A stretch of DNA of 64,000 nt, taken from assembly GCA_914767715.1 (NCBI GenBank), contig OU612070.1, positions 515,501-579,500 on the forward strand, written 5' to 3'. This DNA comes from Membranipora membranacea (Eukaryota > Bryozoa > Gymnolaemata > Cheilostomatida > Membraniporidae). The notes below the pieces were generated by a model. That model did not search any database. It worked only from the letters and a program-made list of their open reading frames with translations, and was not told where the DNA came from. Below, in pieces: positions 37,001 to 50,000 of the stretch. Both the position numbers and the translations under genes were made by a program. Within the stretch, counting starts at the first letter, position 1; every line of letters starts with the position of its first letter.

Positions 37001-40000
37001 AGTGTAACAACACAATGGGATTTTTACAAAGGCCTGCCGCAAAAGATTTTCAGGTTATTAATATTGGTTTTTCTCTGGACTTATTGAGAGCCTTTTGTTC
37101 TTCTCCTTCCTGAAGTTTCAAATTAATATCCTCAACTAACGAGCTGCCAACATAAAACACACTGAATCCAAGCACTGAATCCAAGCATTGAGCTTCCTCT
37201 TCTTCTCCATCTGTGAGAGTTCTCTTCCTTTGTGAGGAAACTTTCCTTTTGTATTCAGTCAGTTAAATGTATCATATTGAGACTCGGAGCAGTGAGTAGC
37301 GTCGGTTACCTGCAGGTATTGAAGTATTCAAAGGGTGAAACTATATAACATTTATCTTCAAAGACAGCTGCCCTGATCTAGGTAGTCAAAATGATAAGAT
37401 TGTCCAATCAGCACAATCCATGAGGCCTGAAGCCTGATGGAAATACAAAAATAAATATAGGGACGCTCAGTTTGAGACCATTGGTTGAGCCCCAAATATC
37501 AAGAGACTCAGCAATCACCATTATGAACACAACTAGCATACTTTTACTTTACACTAGGCAGGTTATATGCAAAGTTTTACATCACAGTTAGGCGACGAGT
37601 ATGAGGTCTTACTCCATTCTTGTTTCTAACATAAAATTAATTGGGATAGAATCACTAAATCCTTGTTATATGGTAATATAACATGGCTCCCCATAGAGCA
37701 ACACAGATTTGTGTATTTGGCCCTGAGGGATTGTTGAGGAGGGGATTGTTGAGCTGCTCTTTGTGTATTTGTTGTCTGTATTTATTATAGAGATTGGTTG
37801 TCCACTTAGGATTTCCTGATAGATAAGATTTTGTTTGTTGAGTTCACCTGTCAAAGGCATAGCATTAAAAGGCATCGCAATGTAAGGTCCAATAACTCTA
37901 ATATGTGCTCTGTGTTGGATGGATGGATGGATTAATTACTATCATAGACAAAAATTTGTCACGAAATACGTTGTTAATACTGACAAGAAAGAAAAACATG
38001 GAAAAAATCAGATCTCTGTTGTATAAAAAGTTTTTTTAGAATAGTATATTATTAAGTGTATGTATGAGATGTCTTAAAAAGCTGTCTCTACCCCATGTAC
38101 CCCGATATTTAACGGTGCGGTAGCGACCTGAGGGTGTTATATAGGGTGGCATTCAGCATTTTCTTGAGATTGTGACGAAATCTGTTAGCCCGCTTGCACT
38201 TGACTGCCAGTTGATTGGTGCCACAGTATTGTGGGTTTCAGCCCTCAAACACTCTTAGGTGTTTATACTTCTTGAGCTGTACACTCAAAACTGCAACAAA
38301 CTTTCTACATTGTGTATATCATTCTACTGCTGTATTTTGATAATGAAAATTATAAGGAAATTCTCAGTAGGCCAGAGTCCTGAAGGGGGGGGGGGGGGGG
38401 GGTGATAAGCCAAATGTAGCATTATATGTTAATAGCTAATGATATGATAGTTAGTGCATACGACCTTGAAAATCCAAGAAAGAGATCTAGCAGTTATTTC
38501 ACTTTCCAGCTAGTTTTGTTTTAGCTCCATGGCATTAATGACTGGGTGTTGTCATTACTATTCATGACTTGAGAAGAAAAAAATGTGTCACATATTAAAA
38601 AAAATGATATTTAATATAAGTATCATATCCGAACCAAGTACCCCTTTGTTTTGATTGTGTGGTAAAGATAGAAGTTTACTCACACAGAAAATTAAGAAAA
38701 AACTCTGGCTCTGTCTCCAGTATATCGCACTCTAGTGTATTTTTCGGTATTTATTGGTTCACCTATATACAATAGTGGGATATATAATATATGACACTTT
38801 ATTGCACAAATGTGTGTATATATATATGTTTATCCTATTATATAAATATTCTGTATCTGATTTTAGATGACCAGGAAGATGCAGGTGAAGCCAGCAGACA
38901 CGGAGAACAAAGAAGGTGAGTTACAGTATATGGCTCTCAGTGATAACCTTATATAAATGTATAGTGTTGACTCTATCTGTATATAATAGATGTGTTAGTC
39001 TTAGTCAGTGGACAGACAACTCACAAAACAGCGAAACATTCAGACTATCATACCTATAACACTAAGTCTGTAAAACTATCTCACATGACTCTCTGCTGTT
39101 AATCTTCATGCTCTATAAATACTCCCTTCTCTCTCTCTCTCTCTTCCACCTCTACAAAATATCAGCCTCACTCATTCTACTCCTGAATAAGAAGTTGTCT
39201 CCCTCAAACTTTCATTAGATCAGTTTTGGCTTACCTGAAGTTTACCCTCCGCTGTGTGGTGATTGGCTAGGGAAATCACAGCTATAGTTCTATGCAGTTA
39301 TTTACCATTATTATAGATTTTAAGAACTAATAGATTGATTTAGAAAGCCTAAACAACAACCTGTTCAATCGAGTAAAAAATTAATTGAACATTGAATGAC
39401 AGAATGTAACACTTTACAAATCGAACAATCCTCGTAGGATCTAATGTTTGTCTTCTCTTTGAGTGCAGGAGTACACAACTTTTTATCTATAGTTTAAGTT
39501 ACCTTCAGTTCACATCAGGGAGTTTGTCTCAAGCTCCCTCTCTCTTCACAGTGCTCAAAGTCTATGTTTGACTTCAGGCTGACCGGCTATCCCGATATTA
39601 TTATGATGATTGGTAAAGGTCGACAGGGGATTTTAAAATTTATATCATTTTGCATTGAATACTTTGTCAAATTGAACGGTATATAAGTATGGTACCAAAC
39701 AGATTTTCTATTTTAATTTTGATTTAATTAAATTCATGGTTACCATCAATGTATATGATAAACGAGAGCACAATGACTCATATTCAGGTGTTATTAGTGG
39801 CAGCATGTTAGGATTCGAGTAATCTCATAGATATAAATTATTGGATTCATTAAAACAACCCTGGCTTACAAGTTTGAACCATAATTTAATTGTTTGTGTC
39901 AAAAATTCTTTCAAAATGCAACCCTGACTTTCATATCAAATGGACCATGGGATAAATATCTGTCTATGTGTTAGCTCTCAATATAAGCTGAACTATTCAC

Positions 40001-43000
40001 CAGAAGAAACTTTAACCCTTTGCTGCTTCCTCACTCAGTTTCGTTGAGGCAGTATTATTACTTTAATTACCCCCCTTGTCTTCTAGTTTAGTGCCACAAT
40101 TCCGTACCTTTACATCACTGACAAACCCCCTTACCCACCTCCCCTATTGGTTTGCCAACACATTTTCCCCAAACCCCACCCCTCACTGTCCCTTGCCGTG
40201 ATCTACTGTTGCTAGGTATTATCTGGTATTATCCATACACAGCCATCCAATAGAGTAGTGACATTGTAAGCGACACCTGTTGTTGTAGTAATCAATGCAC
40301 CGCCTGACTCTCCCTGTGGACTCCATGTTAGTTTTGTAATGCGCCCCCTGACAGTTATGGATACATAGGTTTAGATAGAGGTAAGAAAGCCGCCCCATTG
40401 TTTAGTTAGTTAGGCTAGTGTCTAGGTGTATAAAGATGGGAAACTTGAGACCACTCTTTTGTTTTACCTGCTAAGAGTGATAATTACTAAGGATGATGTG
40501 AGGTTGCAGGGATGACACAATGACTAACACAACGCCGAGCAGCAGGCATGATGAGTCACCTTCAGCTGAACAAGATCTCATACTAAGTCTTGAGCAGCTC
40601 GTTTTTGTTATATTTTTGTCTTGAACAGCCCATTACATCCTCAAAGCTTTTGTTTAAAATATGTAATTTATAATTTTGTGGGGTCAGACCAGGCTCTAAA
40701 CATGTAAGACAAGTTGTGGTTACATGATTATGGAAATTGATTTACATGACAGGAGAGGCCCTATCACTGCTATGAAGTTGGTGATCCTATGCTCATTACA
40801 AGTATCTGCACAAACAAATACCTTAAAATTGAGGTACAGAAAATGAGTGCAGTATATAGGCTACTCTACTCGGCTCGTAAATTAAAAAAAATTAAGTTTG
40901 TATACTCTTAAATGCTCTGTAAACAAATTGCCGTGAGCCATTAGCATCTCATTCAAACCGACTACTGAATCTGCCAAAATATGTCTTTCCGTTTATTTGT
41001 CCTTTTTTGAATGCGTGCACCCCTGCACCCATCACAATGACGTTCACTACATGTCAAATAAACATTCTCTTTTAATTCCATTATTATATAATTATCATAA
41101 AAATACAACCCATTTAATAACTGTCCATTCAAGATCATGCAAGGGCGTAATATGTTAATGGGGAAGAATTTTAATGTACTTGATCCCTCTATTGAACACA
41201 AAGGCAGGGGTAACTCCTCATTGTTCTAAAAAGAGTGATGCATCCGTTGACTAAGGAGCATTTTAATAATTTATTTATTATTAAATAAACATAGACTTTT
41301 GGCATCTAAATTACTGTTCATGTCAAATATAAAGCGAAATTATCTCTAAATTATGTCTATTCTTATAATAGGCCAAAAGCAGTCTGGTCAGAAAGTTGAT
41401 GGTGTTAAGTTTTAAGCACACTTTAATTAAGATAATATCCTGCTTACGTGAGCCGAGGTGAGCCGGGGTCGTCACAGAATGTACTCAGTTACCCAATACT
41501 GACTTACACCCCCTCTAAACTGTCTCTGTCTAGTTATACAAGGTATAGAACCTTATAGATAAAACACACCATGAGTACCAAATTGATGTGATGCCTTATG
41601 ATCTGTGTTGGCTAAATGCAATATGTAGAATTTGTGTGGCCGCATGAAGTACATTATGTCAGCGTTGATGTCACAATCCGTGGAGTCATAGTTGTTCCCA
41701 ACCATTTCTAAAACTATATACCCTGTCTGAGAATCATTCTCAAAGATTCTTGGAAAAGGTTCTAGTCTGTATGGGCCTGTATTGGTCTCTTATAATATAG
41801 AATCCTGATTTTTATCCAGTTAAAAATTTATTTTTGTATTTTTGTGGTGCTCTGGCAGAATAAGGTCGGTGTTTGAATGATATATTGTCGCTAACAACTC
41901 AGATGTTTGAAAACTAACTGATGCCAGCATCGGAATTTAATTAAGATGAGAACTCCTGAGGGAAATACAACTTGGTGATCAAAGCAGAAAATTGTGCACT
42001 TCGATGGTTTTTAGCTGATTCGATTAAGTCACACAGCGTGCTCAGCGCTTTGTCGTTCCACTGATAGAGATGTAGATAACTTCATACCAGTATAACTGTT
42101 TGTGTTTTGGAAGGCAAAGTGGTAAATTAGGGAGCAGCATAGATATGTCCCTTCACTTGTGCATTGTGTCAGTATTGATGTAAATGAGCGTATGGTGGTG
42201 GATGATGCAGTTTCTTGGAGATTAATCCTACCCAAAACAATTTCTAAGCTATAAATCTGAATTTTAATTGCCTTTATGTTTGCGTATTGATCCACATGTG
42301 CTAGCCGACTGTAGCATTTGGATCGAAAAATGGATTATTAAACATAAGCGTGATGGTCGTGCAACATTTCTCCTCACATTATAATTTTTAACAGCATATA
42401 TTGATTAACAGATTTCTACATTAGCATTTACTAGCGTCTAACATTAAAACCCTACGTACCATAGCGTGTAGCTAACTTCAGAACGGGTTGTGCCTAGCTC
42501 CGAATGCTGCCAGTGTCACACGCCCCACCGACAGCAAAGCTGTGAAACAACACCTTAAACAGTTCAACCAACTGTTATTATGATGGCTTTAGTACGCTGA
42601 TTACATTAGTGCTGACTCTCAGATCCGTGACATAGAATTAGTTGTCAGCACATTGTGACGTTGTGTACAGGTGCTTGTTGATACATTATATCTCTACTCA
42701 AGCTTTTATAGTCGTGTCTAAGTGTGTATAATAGTCAGCAAATTCATCCCGTCTTGTTTATTTTACTGTGTGTCATCGTTGTCTGCGGAATTTCTTTGAA
42801 TATTTTTGACGTCGTGAAATTATATTTTACTGCAGTGTGTGACAAAAATATTTTACTGATCAGCTCGAGCTGCTGCTACCTCAGCTGACTCTGTTGGCTG
42901 CCGAAGCTGACGACGCTGCTCTCGTTGTGATTATAGTGTTTTCTATTATTCTCACAAATCTGGTGCTGTGTGGCTATCGGTATAGTCTGAAAACATGGTC

Positions 43001-46000
43001 AATATGCAAGCAGGTAAGCTTCCATCTACTACCGTATTTGTGTGCGCAATGTTGAAAAGAAAAAATCAAGTCAATGTAATGGCTCTTACGCTAAAATATT
43101 CTTCCCTGGTAACCAAAAATTCAACACTGACCAGACACAAATAACGTTGTACCCACTTGTATGTTTCATAGACAGAGCACGCTTTGGTTAAACCAAATTG
43201 TGTATAAATATTTCGGAGACCAGTTGTGTGTGCAGGCTACAAATTTTGATGAGAGGCCAAAATTGCTTAAAATTAGGGGTGCCTTGTATCGTAGGGGTGC
43301 CTTGTATCGTAGGGGTGCCTTGTATCGTAGGGGTGCCTTGTATCGTAGGGGTGCCTTGTATCGATGTCAATTTTAAGTAGGGGTACCTTGGAACGATGTG
43401 TGACGGCATTTCATTTGGTTGGAAGGCACTATTTTGATTGCACAAATGGACAGTTGGATATTATGGTGGTTCACTACGTTGTAATAATCTCCTCTGCCAC
43501 ACGATGACGTGGAGGCGTAGGGTGATAGTGTGGGGATATCATGTGTACATATTTGACTTATGGTGACTCTGCTGCTCAAATAATAATAATAACGAGATCA
43601 CACCTTGTTGAGGCACAAAGAGAAGGACGCTTATTACACAGGTGGTGGCAGCCTTGGCGTGTCTCTGTCACTGATTGGCTGACATGAGGGAGCAGGTTTC
43701 TGATGTTGATGCTTCGCTGAAACAGCTGATGTTTTGATCTCAATCTCGTTGATACTGAATTATCATAATCTAAGATTGTTATTGTCGAACAAAGACACAA
43801 GCGTGTAATAGCAAGTAATATGTATGCTTATCGCTATATTAAATCAATTGTTTAATGTTATTTCTCTCAATACAAGGACATCTGGTGTAATTGGTTACAT
43901 TCTCCATAGGCTGGGTGGATTTGGTACCGCACCTCATTTCTCACAAGGATCTCAGGCTAGCTCCTTACTTTACAACAAAGTTTAGAAACCTAGATGAGCA
44001 AAGCAGTAGTATTTTATAATAGCGTGTGCCGATGACTGCAGACATCTGTTTTATTTATCCAATCAAAGCCGATGCTAGTTGTCGTACGCGTGCCAAAGAT
44101 ACTTAATTACCCTAACAGTCCTTTGTGACAACCACTTATGTGACAATAGAGATTTTGTCGCATCCGTTGATGCATGCTCAGTACAGCATTAGAACCCTTT
44201 GATTTTGTGCTTGCTTTGAGAGGAATGATTTAGAGTTTCTTATGCAAATGTCATTATCCCTACCACTGATGAAATTAAGATTTTAAAATATCAATATTCA
44301 TCTGCTCAGGGTTGCTATTTTTTGTTATGTTTGCCGGAGCATCAAAGGAAAAATAACGATTGTACAGATACTCTTACAATTTGAATATGGATTTTTGTAG
44401 TCACTTGGGTCGGCCTGGAATAAATATTCCACTACATCCCTTTGGTTTTGGTTTAAGTTAAGGTCACATATTTACAATGTATATAGCAAGATGATAAAGA
44501 TGACCACTTCCCTTAGCTAGAGTTGGTCACCTCATAGCGTGCTGACCTTTGGCAGCTTGCACTCAAACATAGATAATTGGAGTCATCAGTTGTTTGATGG
44601 TAGATCTGACTTTTACCTCACTGTTCTCTTGACTGTTCTTTCTTCTTTGAATTATTCAGCAGATTGATAACGTCACCACAGACAGTCAGCATGTCATATC
44701 CTGTGGTAGGGTGCTGATCATAGCCTCACATAGATTAGCAGCTTGCTGGCTTACGTTGGGTGCCACCTCACAATATAGAGTAGGTGAGAGCGGATGACAA
44801 TTATTTTCACACCGATGTTATGAGCTGGCCGCTGACTCGATAATCATACTTGCGTTAGTATCACACATCCTACGCATTATATACCCGAGGTGTTAAATCT
44901 AATATACACTCTGACTAAGCTCTGAGCTTGTGTAACTGTCTATATGAGACGTTGCATGTTGTTTGTGGGATTGGCAGCGCTAGCTGATGGTGTCAGAACT
45001 TTCTCACTCTCATCTTTACTGCCTTGTCGACAGATCTGAAATTTACTTCAAACTTTTTTTCCTGTGTGCCATAACAAAGGCTAGAAAAACCTAGGGCAGC
45101 TTTTCTTGTCTGAGGGGTAAAATTCAAGTTTTACAATAGGTATGAGAAAATTTTTGGCTGTGAGCTTTCCCTTTTAAAAAATGTGCCATAATGTAAGCAA
45201 ACTTTGACATAGCATAGTAACCAAAATGGTCATACCACCTTCAATGAGCTATCAGGCAATAATGGTCTATTGTCCCCCAGTCTAACAAAGTAACATCGAA
45301 CATGCCACCCACTCTAAATCCTCAATCACATTATTTAATTATAAGACAGGGTATTAATTTGGCTGAACATGTTGTCTATTGTCTCCCAATAAGTTCACAA
45401 TCTGCCAACCCACTCAATGATTATGAGGGGCCAGATTGGTCCTGAATCAACATCAAATTATGGGTTAAATCATGCTTTGTGCTCTGTGTTTAATCCGTCG
45501 GCATGGGACTAAAGTCTGCTCACTAAGTTTACATAGATTTGAGAAAGATTTGATACAAAAAACTGTTGAGAAAAAAAAGATCATATATTATTACAACGTC
45601 AACGTCCTACCTAAAAAATTTGAAAGTGAAAATTCATCAGAGTTATTGTTAGAGAAAAGATATTTCTTATTTTTCTGGATGAATCAGTTTGCATTTTACA
45701 GCAGAAAACTCTTTGCTTTCAGATCTTGTGGTCCTCTGGACGCTGCTTCTATTGAACGGCTTTGGGTTGTTTGGTTTCCAAGACTTGACATAAAATTGAG
45801 TTAGATATATCACTTTGAAATTGAAGTTATTAATTTCTTCACTCTACCAAAACTTGACGTATTTCACTTCTTTGTACTAGGTTTCAGTTAGTTCTATCTT
45901 CAGTAGTTCTCAGAAATGGCTTGTGACAGCACAAGGGAGTTTTCCTAAAATTTATTAAAAGTGAGAATTAGTTTCACATCTGGTTGAGAGACAGATTAGA

Positions 46001-47048
46001 GTCGATCAGTGAAGATAATCATTATAGAAAAGTGTTTCTTTGTTTGGTATTAGAGCACTTGTAATTCCAATCTTATTATATGAGCTCATTGTGCTGCGTC
46101 CCACTGTCATAATAAACCACCTGTCGACAGTAGTCACATTCACACATTGTGCCTTGTGTCACCAGTGCCTTCTAAGCTTCTGATTGGTCAGTCGACACCG
46201 TCTGCAAGGTGCCCCTTAGTGCCTCTCTACGATATAAGAGAGGAATGCTTTCAGGACAACAGATCAGTTCACTTTGAGATACCAATCTAAGTTTGTAGTT
46301 TTTTCACACCTTCTGGGTATTGTGACTCTATTGTAATTTTAGTTTCATCATCAACTTTGTGAAAGTTTTCAAAGACGTGGCTGCATTCTAGTCTCTATAA
46401 TTCTTCATATACACTCATCGCAAAGTGCCATAGTATAAACAGGGAATATACGTAGTGACATTGTTAACAGACAACAGCAAACTTGTAACTGTTGTTAACT
46501 CTCCGTTTGTTTGAGGCTACAGCTCTCCGCACAGTTTTTTGCTGCTCTATATCGTGGTGTGTGTATATTCACGTATATTTTGTTTCTCATTATGGTTTAC
46601 GCCTGCATACCTCCTCCATCAACCCACGATGTGGACATCACTCCCGTACCCGGACCAGGTAAGATTTATTATTAACTCTCAGGCTATACTACTTATGATT
46701 TTTCATCACTGCAGCTTCTTCTGAGGCTCAAAATCTCAGCCAATTTATACCCTTTTCAATTTTACGACATGAAACTTTTCAAGATGGGTTTTGTAATTAT
46801 TTTGAGGGAAGACAACTTCGTCTACAGCCTTGGAATAATTTCTACTCCATTGCCTTCCTGCCTCTATTACCTGACTTATCTCCACGAACACTTTAACTGC
46901 CCTCACTCACTCATGTGTTTATGGATTCACCGTTGTGGGTTCGATTATGAAGCTTCTTCTACTTCTATCCATCACTTGCATTAGCAACCTTTCATTGAGT
47001 AACTACCCCCTGATCCACTCATGGCATCACTCAGCAGTTTTTATGCTG

Positions 47049-47091
<43 letters not shown>

Positions 47092-50000
47092 AAGTTCTTC
47101 AGTGTTTTCACTATCATTGTATTTGGGCAGTAGTTAGGGGCTAACTTGTGATCATTCCTCAGCCGGCTCTTTTGTTTCCTTCATACCGCTAATCACAATA
47201 GACAAGGAGCACAAAGGACAATCATCTAAATATTTACTGAGCTTTAGCCATTCATTTTAATTGTTCAGGAAGCCCCGATGGGTTTCAACGAGTCATTTAC
47301 AGACCTACTTGATCAATTGCCAACCATAGAAAACTCAAACTAAGAAAGATTATTGTCTGCATTCATTGAATTATCTGTAGATTAGCATTGATTAATACAC
47401 AAATAACCCATCTGTTCATATCCATGTGTGTTTGTGTGATGATGATGATGACAGTAGTGTGAAAGTTGATCAAACATCTGACCTAGAAAGTAAATTGGCT
47501 TGAAACCAACTTTTACTCAATTTAACTATGATGTTTTGTTATTTGATCAGCCCTGATTGGGATTCCAAATCTCATGCCCCTGAGAATAATTAACCTACCC
47601 ACTATTATTACATGTTCAGATCATTGTTTTATTTTTCTTAATTCTGCCTAATACTGAAATTTATACCGAAAACCATGCAGTAAACTTAGTATCTTATCTT
47701 GTGTTTACAGAAGACAGGAAGTTATTTGTGGGCATGCTCAGTAAGAATCAGACTGAGAAGGACGCTCGCGGTCTGTTTGAACCATTCGGAGCCATTGAAG
47801 AGTGCACAATACTGAGAGATCAGCAAGGCAATAGTAAAGGTATGAAAACTTTCCTTTCGTTTATCTAAATTAATGTTTTTGTTGGGATTGATGTCATAGA
47901 AATACAGTCATAGAGCTGCAGTCATAGACCTGCGATCATAAACTTATGGTTGTAGAACTACGATCATCCAAGTGGTATTTTCCTAACTATGAGCATTGTT
48001 AAGTCATTTCCGATTTGGCTCTTGTGTTGTGAATAGTAAATTTTTTGTCTTCATAGCTTTTTGACTTGTTGGTCAGACTGAACGGATTGTGAATGCAGAT
48101 AACATTGGTAGCTTAGTTTCCTTATATATCCTCACAAAGATGTTTGATAAAACCGTAACTGTGGCTATATTTCCAGCGTCTATCCACTGTAATGAATGCT
48201 TTAGTTGATGGCCATCACATCCATTGTATTTTCAGCGAGCCCAACACAACCTGTTTTCAAATTTGATTTATACTGATAAAGAAAAAAACTTAACACTTGA
48301 TGATTCGAGACAAGGAAAGAGGTTGTCTAAGGCGTAAAAGTCCAGATTTCCATGTGTAGCAAAATATTGTATCAACATTCTTATATTTAGTTCATCACAA
48401 TTGTATTTGCAACGTTCTCGTTCTAAGCTAGTGTTCATTACTTGAGCTTTACTCTCCACCAAATCCTCCCCAATAATATCCCATGACTAAAGAATTTTCT
48501 AATATTGAACTCACCGTTGGTTTTGCGGGGCAGCGAGTTGTAAAAAATTGTCCTGAAAATGATAAATTACTAATCATACGCCCTCGGGAAGAGTACATCG
48601 ATTAAAGAGTAAAGCTCGAGTTATTAACAGCGTTTTGTTTGGTATTTATTGTATATTATTGTATATTGTGTCCTTGTGTACGATTTGTAGGTTGTGCTTT
48701 TATAAAGTTCAGTAACCATAGCGAGGCTGTCGCCGCCTGCTCTCTTCATGGATCTCAGACTATGCCTGTGAGTGTATATAATAATACAACTACTACAAAC
48801 ATTTCAATTTGATTCGCTACAAGTATGGATCCACAAAGCAAATAATACAACGTGTCATGCAAGGCGATCTGTAAAAGGGAAGATGACTTCAAATTGTGCA
48901 AATCAGACTATTGATCTATTTGCTTTGTGCGTTCAGATTTTAGTGGAATAGTACTAAGTTTTGTACCATTGTGGTTGAGCTGTATTATCATTGTGTGTAT
49001 GCTAGGCGGTCAGTTGTGAAGACAAAGAAGATTTCACAAGCCACATAACTACAATCTTACTTTCCATTTGCCGTATAACAAGATATATCAGTATTATTGT
49101 GCCTACCAAGGGACAGAAACTCTTTGATCTGTAACTACACTCTCTCAGTTTGTTGAGCAATTCAGAATCATGCATAAATGACTGGATAATTAACCTTCAA
49201 CCCTCACTCCCAACCAACATTGGTAAACGGCTAGATTTGTGGCTAAAAATCATGTTCATGACACGACTCCCTACGGATTTGCCTTCCAATAATATATTCT
49301 GACATTTAACACAGAGCCAAAGCATGAATACAACAGCATCAGTATTGATTGTTTTGATGGAGAAGGGCTCATATCCATAGAAATGATTTTAATATTAAAT
49401 AAGAGAAAATATTTTAATTATGGACCGCTGTGTGAGTGCACCTGCCTCCTTAGTGATCATTAATTCATGACGACCAGAATAGACACAAAACAGTTATTGA
49501 ACTTGCTGTGTGTCAGAGATTGGCTCATTCAGTCATCAATGGTGAGAGAGGCAGGTTGCAGCGAAACATGAGTTCAGTTTACACCTCGGATAATTACTAA
49601 CTCATCATCTATTATACACTTGTAAGTAGAGTCTGTGGTGCCAATATTATGTTGGTTATCTGCGATCAGAGTATTTGGTGGCTTCTTCCATTTCTGTAGG
49701 CTATTTTCGGTGACAGTAGTTAAGTATCCATATTATGAGTGAGTTATACAGCGTTAATATTTGTTATTGTTTCATCCTCAGGGTGCGACCTCCAGCCTGG
49801 TGGTAAAGTTTGCTGATACAGAGAAGGAGAGACAGCTGAGAAGAATGCAGCAGATGACGAGCCAGCTCGGTATAGTCGCTGCCACTACTCCTGTACCCGG
49901 ACCTTTCACCTCTCCAGCTGCTGCTGCCGCTCTCACTGCAGGATTCCCTATCGCTGTCAGCCAGAGCCCAGCTGTAAGTCTCCTGAAATATTATGTAGCT

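Larger units (their letters stand above)
38916..47710 (+). other. CELF intron 4 (8.8 kb)
   Basis: This intron separates the exon ending RRM1 (38867-38915) from the exon that opens RRM2 (47711). It holds two candidate alternative first exons (42995-43013 and 46592-46658), an 18-bp repeat and a (CT)20 tract. No nested gene is recognised. Confidence 0.8.

Noticed and set aside
43161-43445. Three overlapping frames with RRGALY or QGTPTI repeats
   Set aside because: They come from the 18-bp tandem repeat; a multiple of 3 keeps several frames open on both strands.
45472-45804. 110-codon plus-strand frame in CELF intron 4
   Set aside because: No recognisable domain and no phase-compatible splice sites; AT-rich chance frame.
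49200-49780. Search for an additional CELF exon between exons 6 and 7
   Set aside because: Exons 48691-48767 and 49782-49973 already join in phase across the conserved [13 protein letters not shown] segment.
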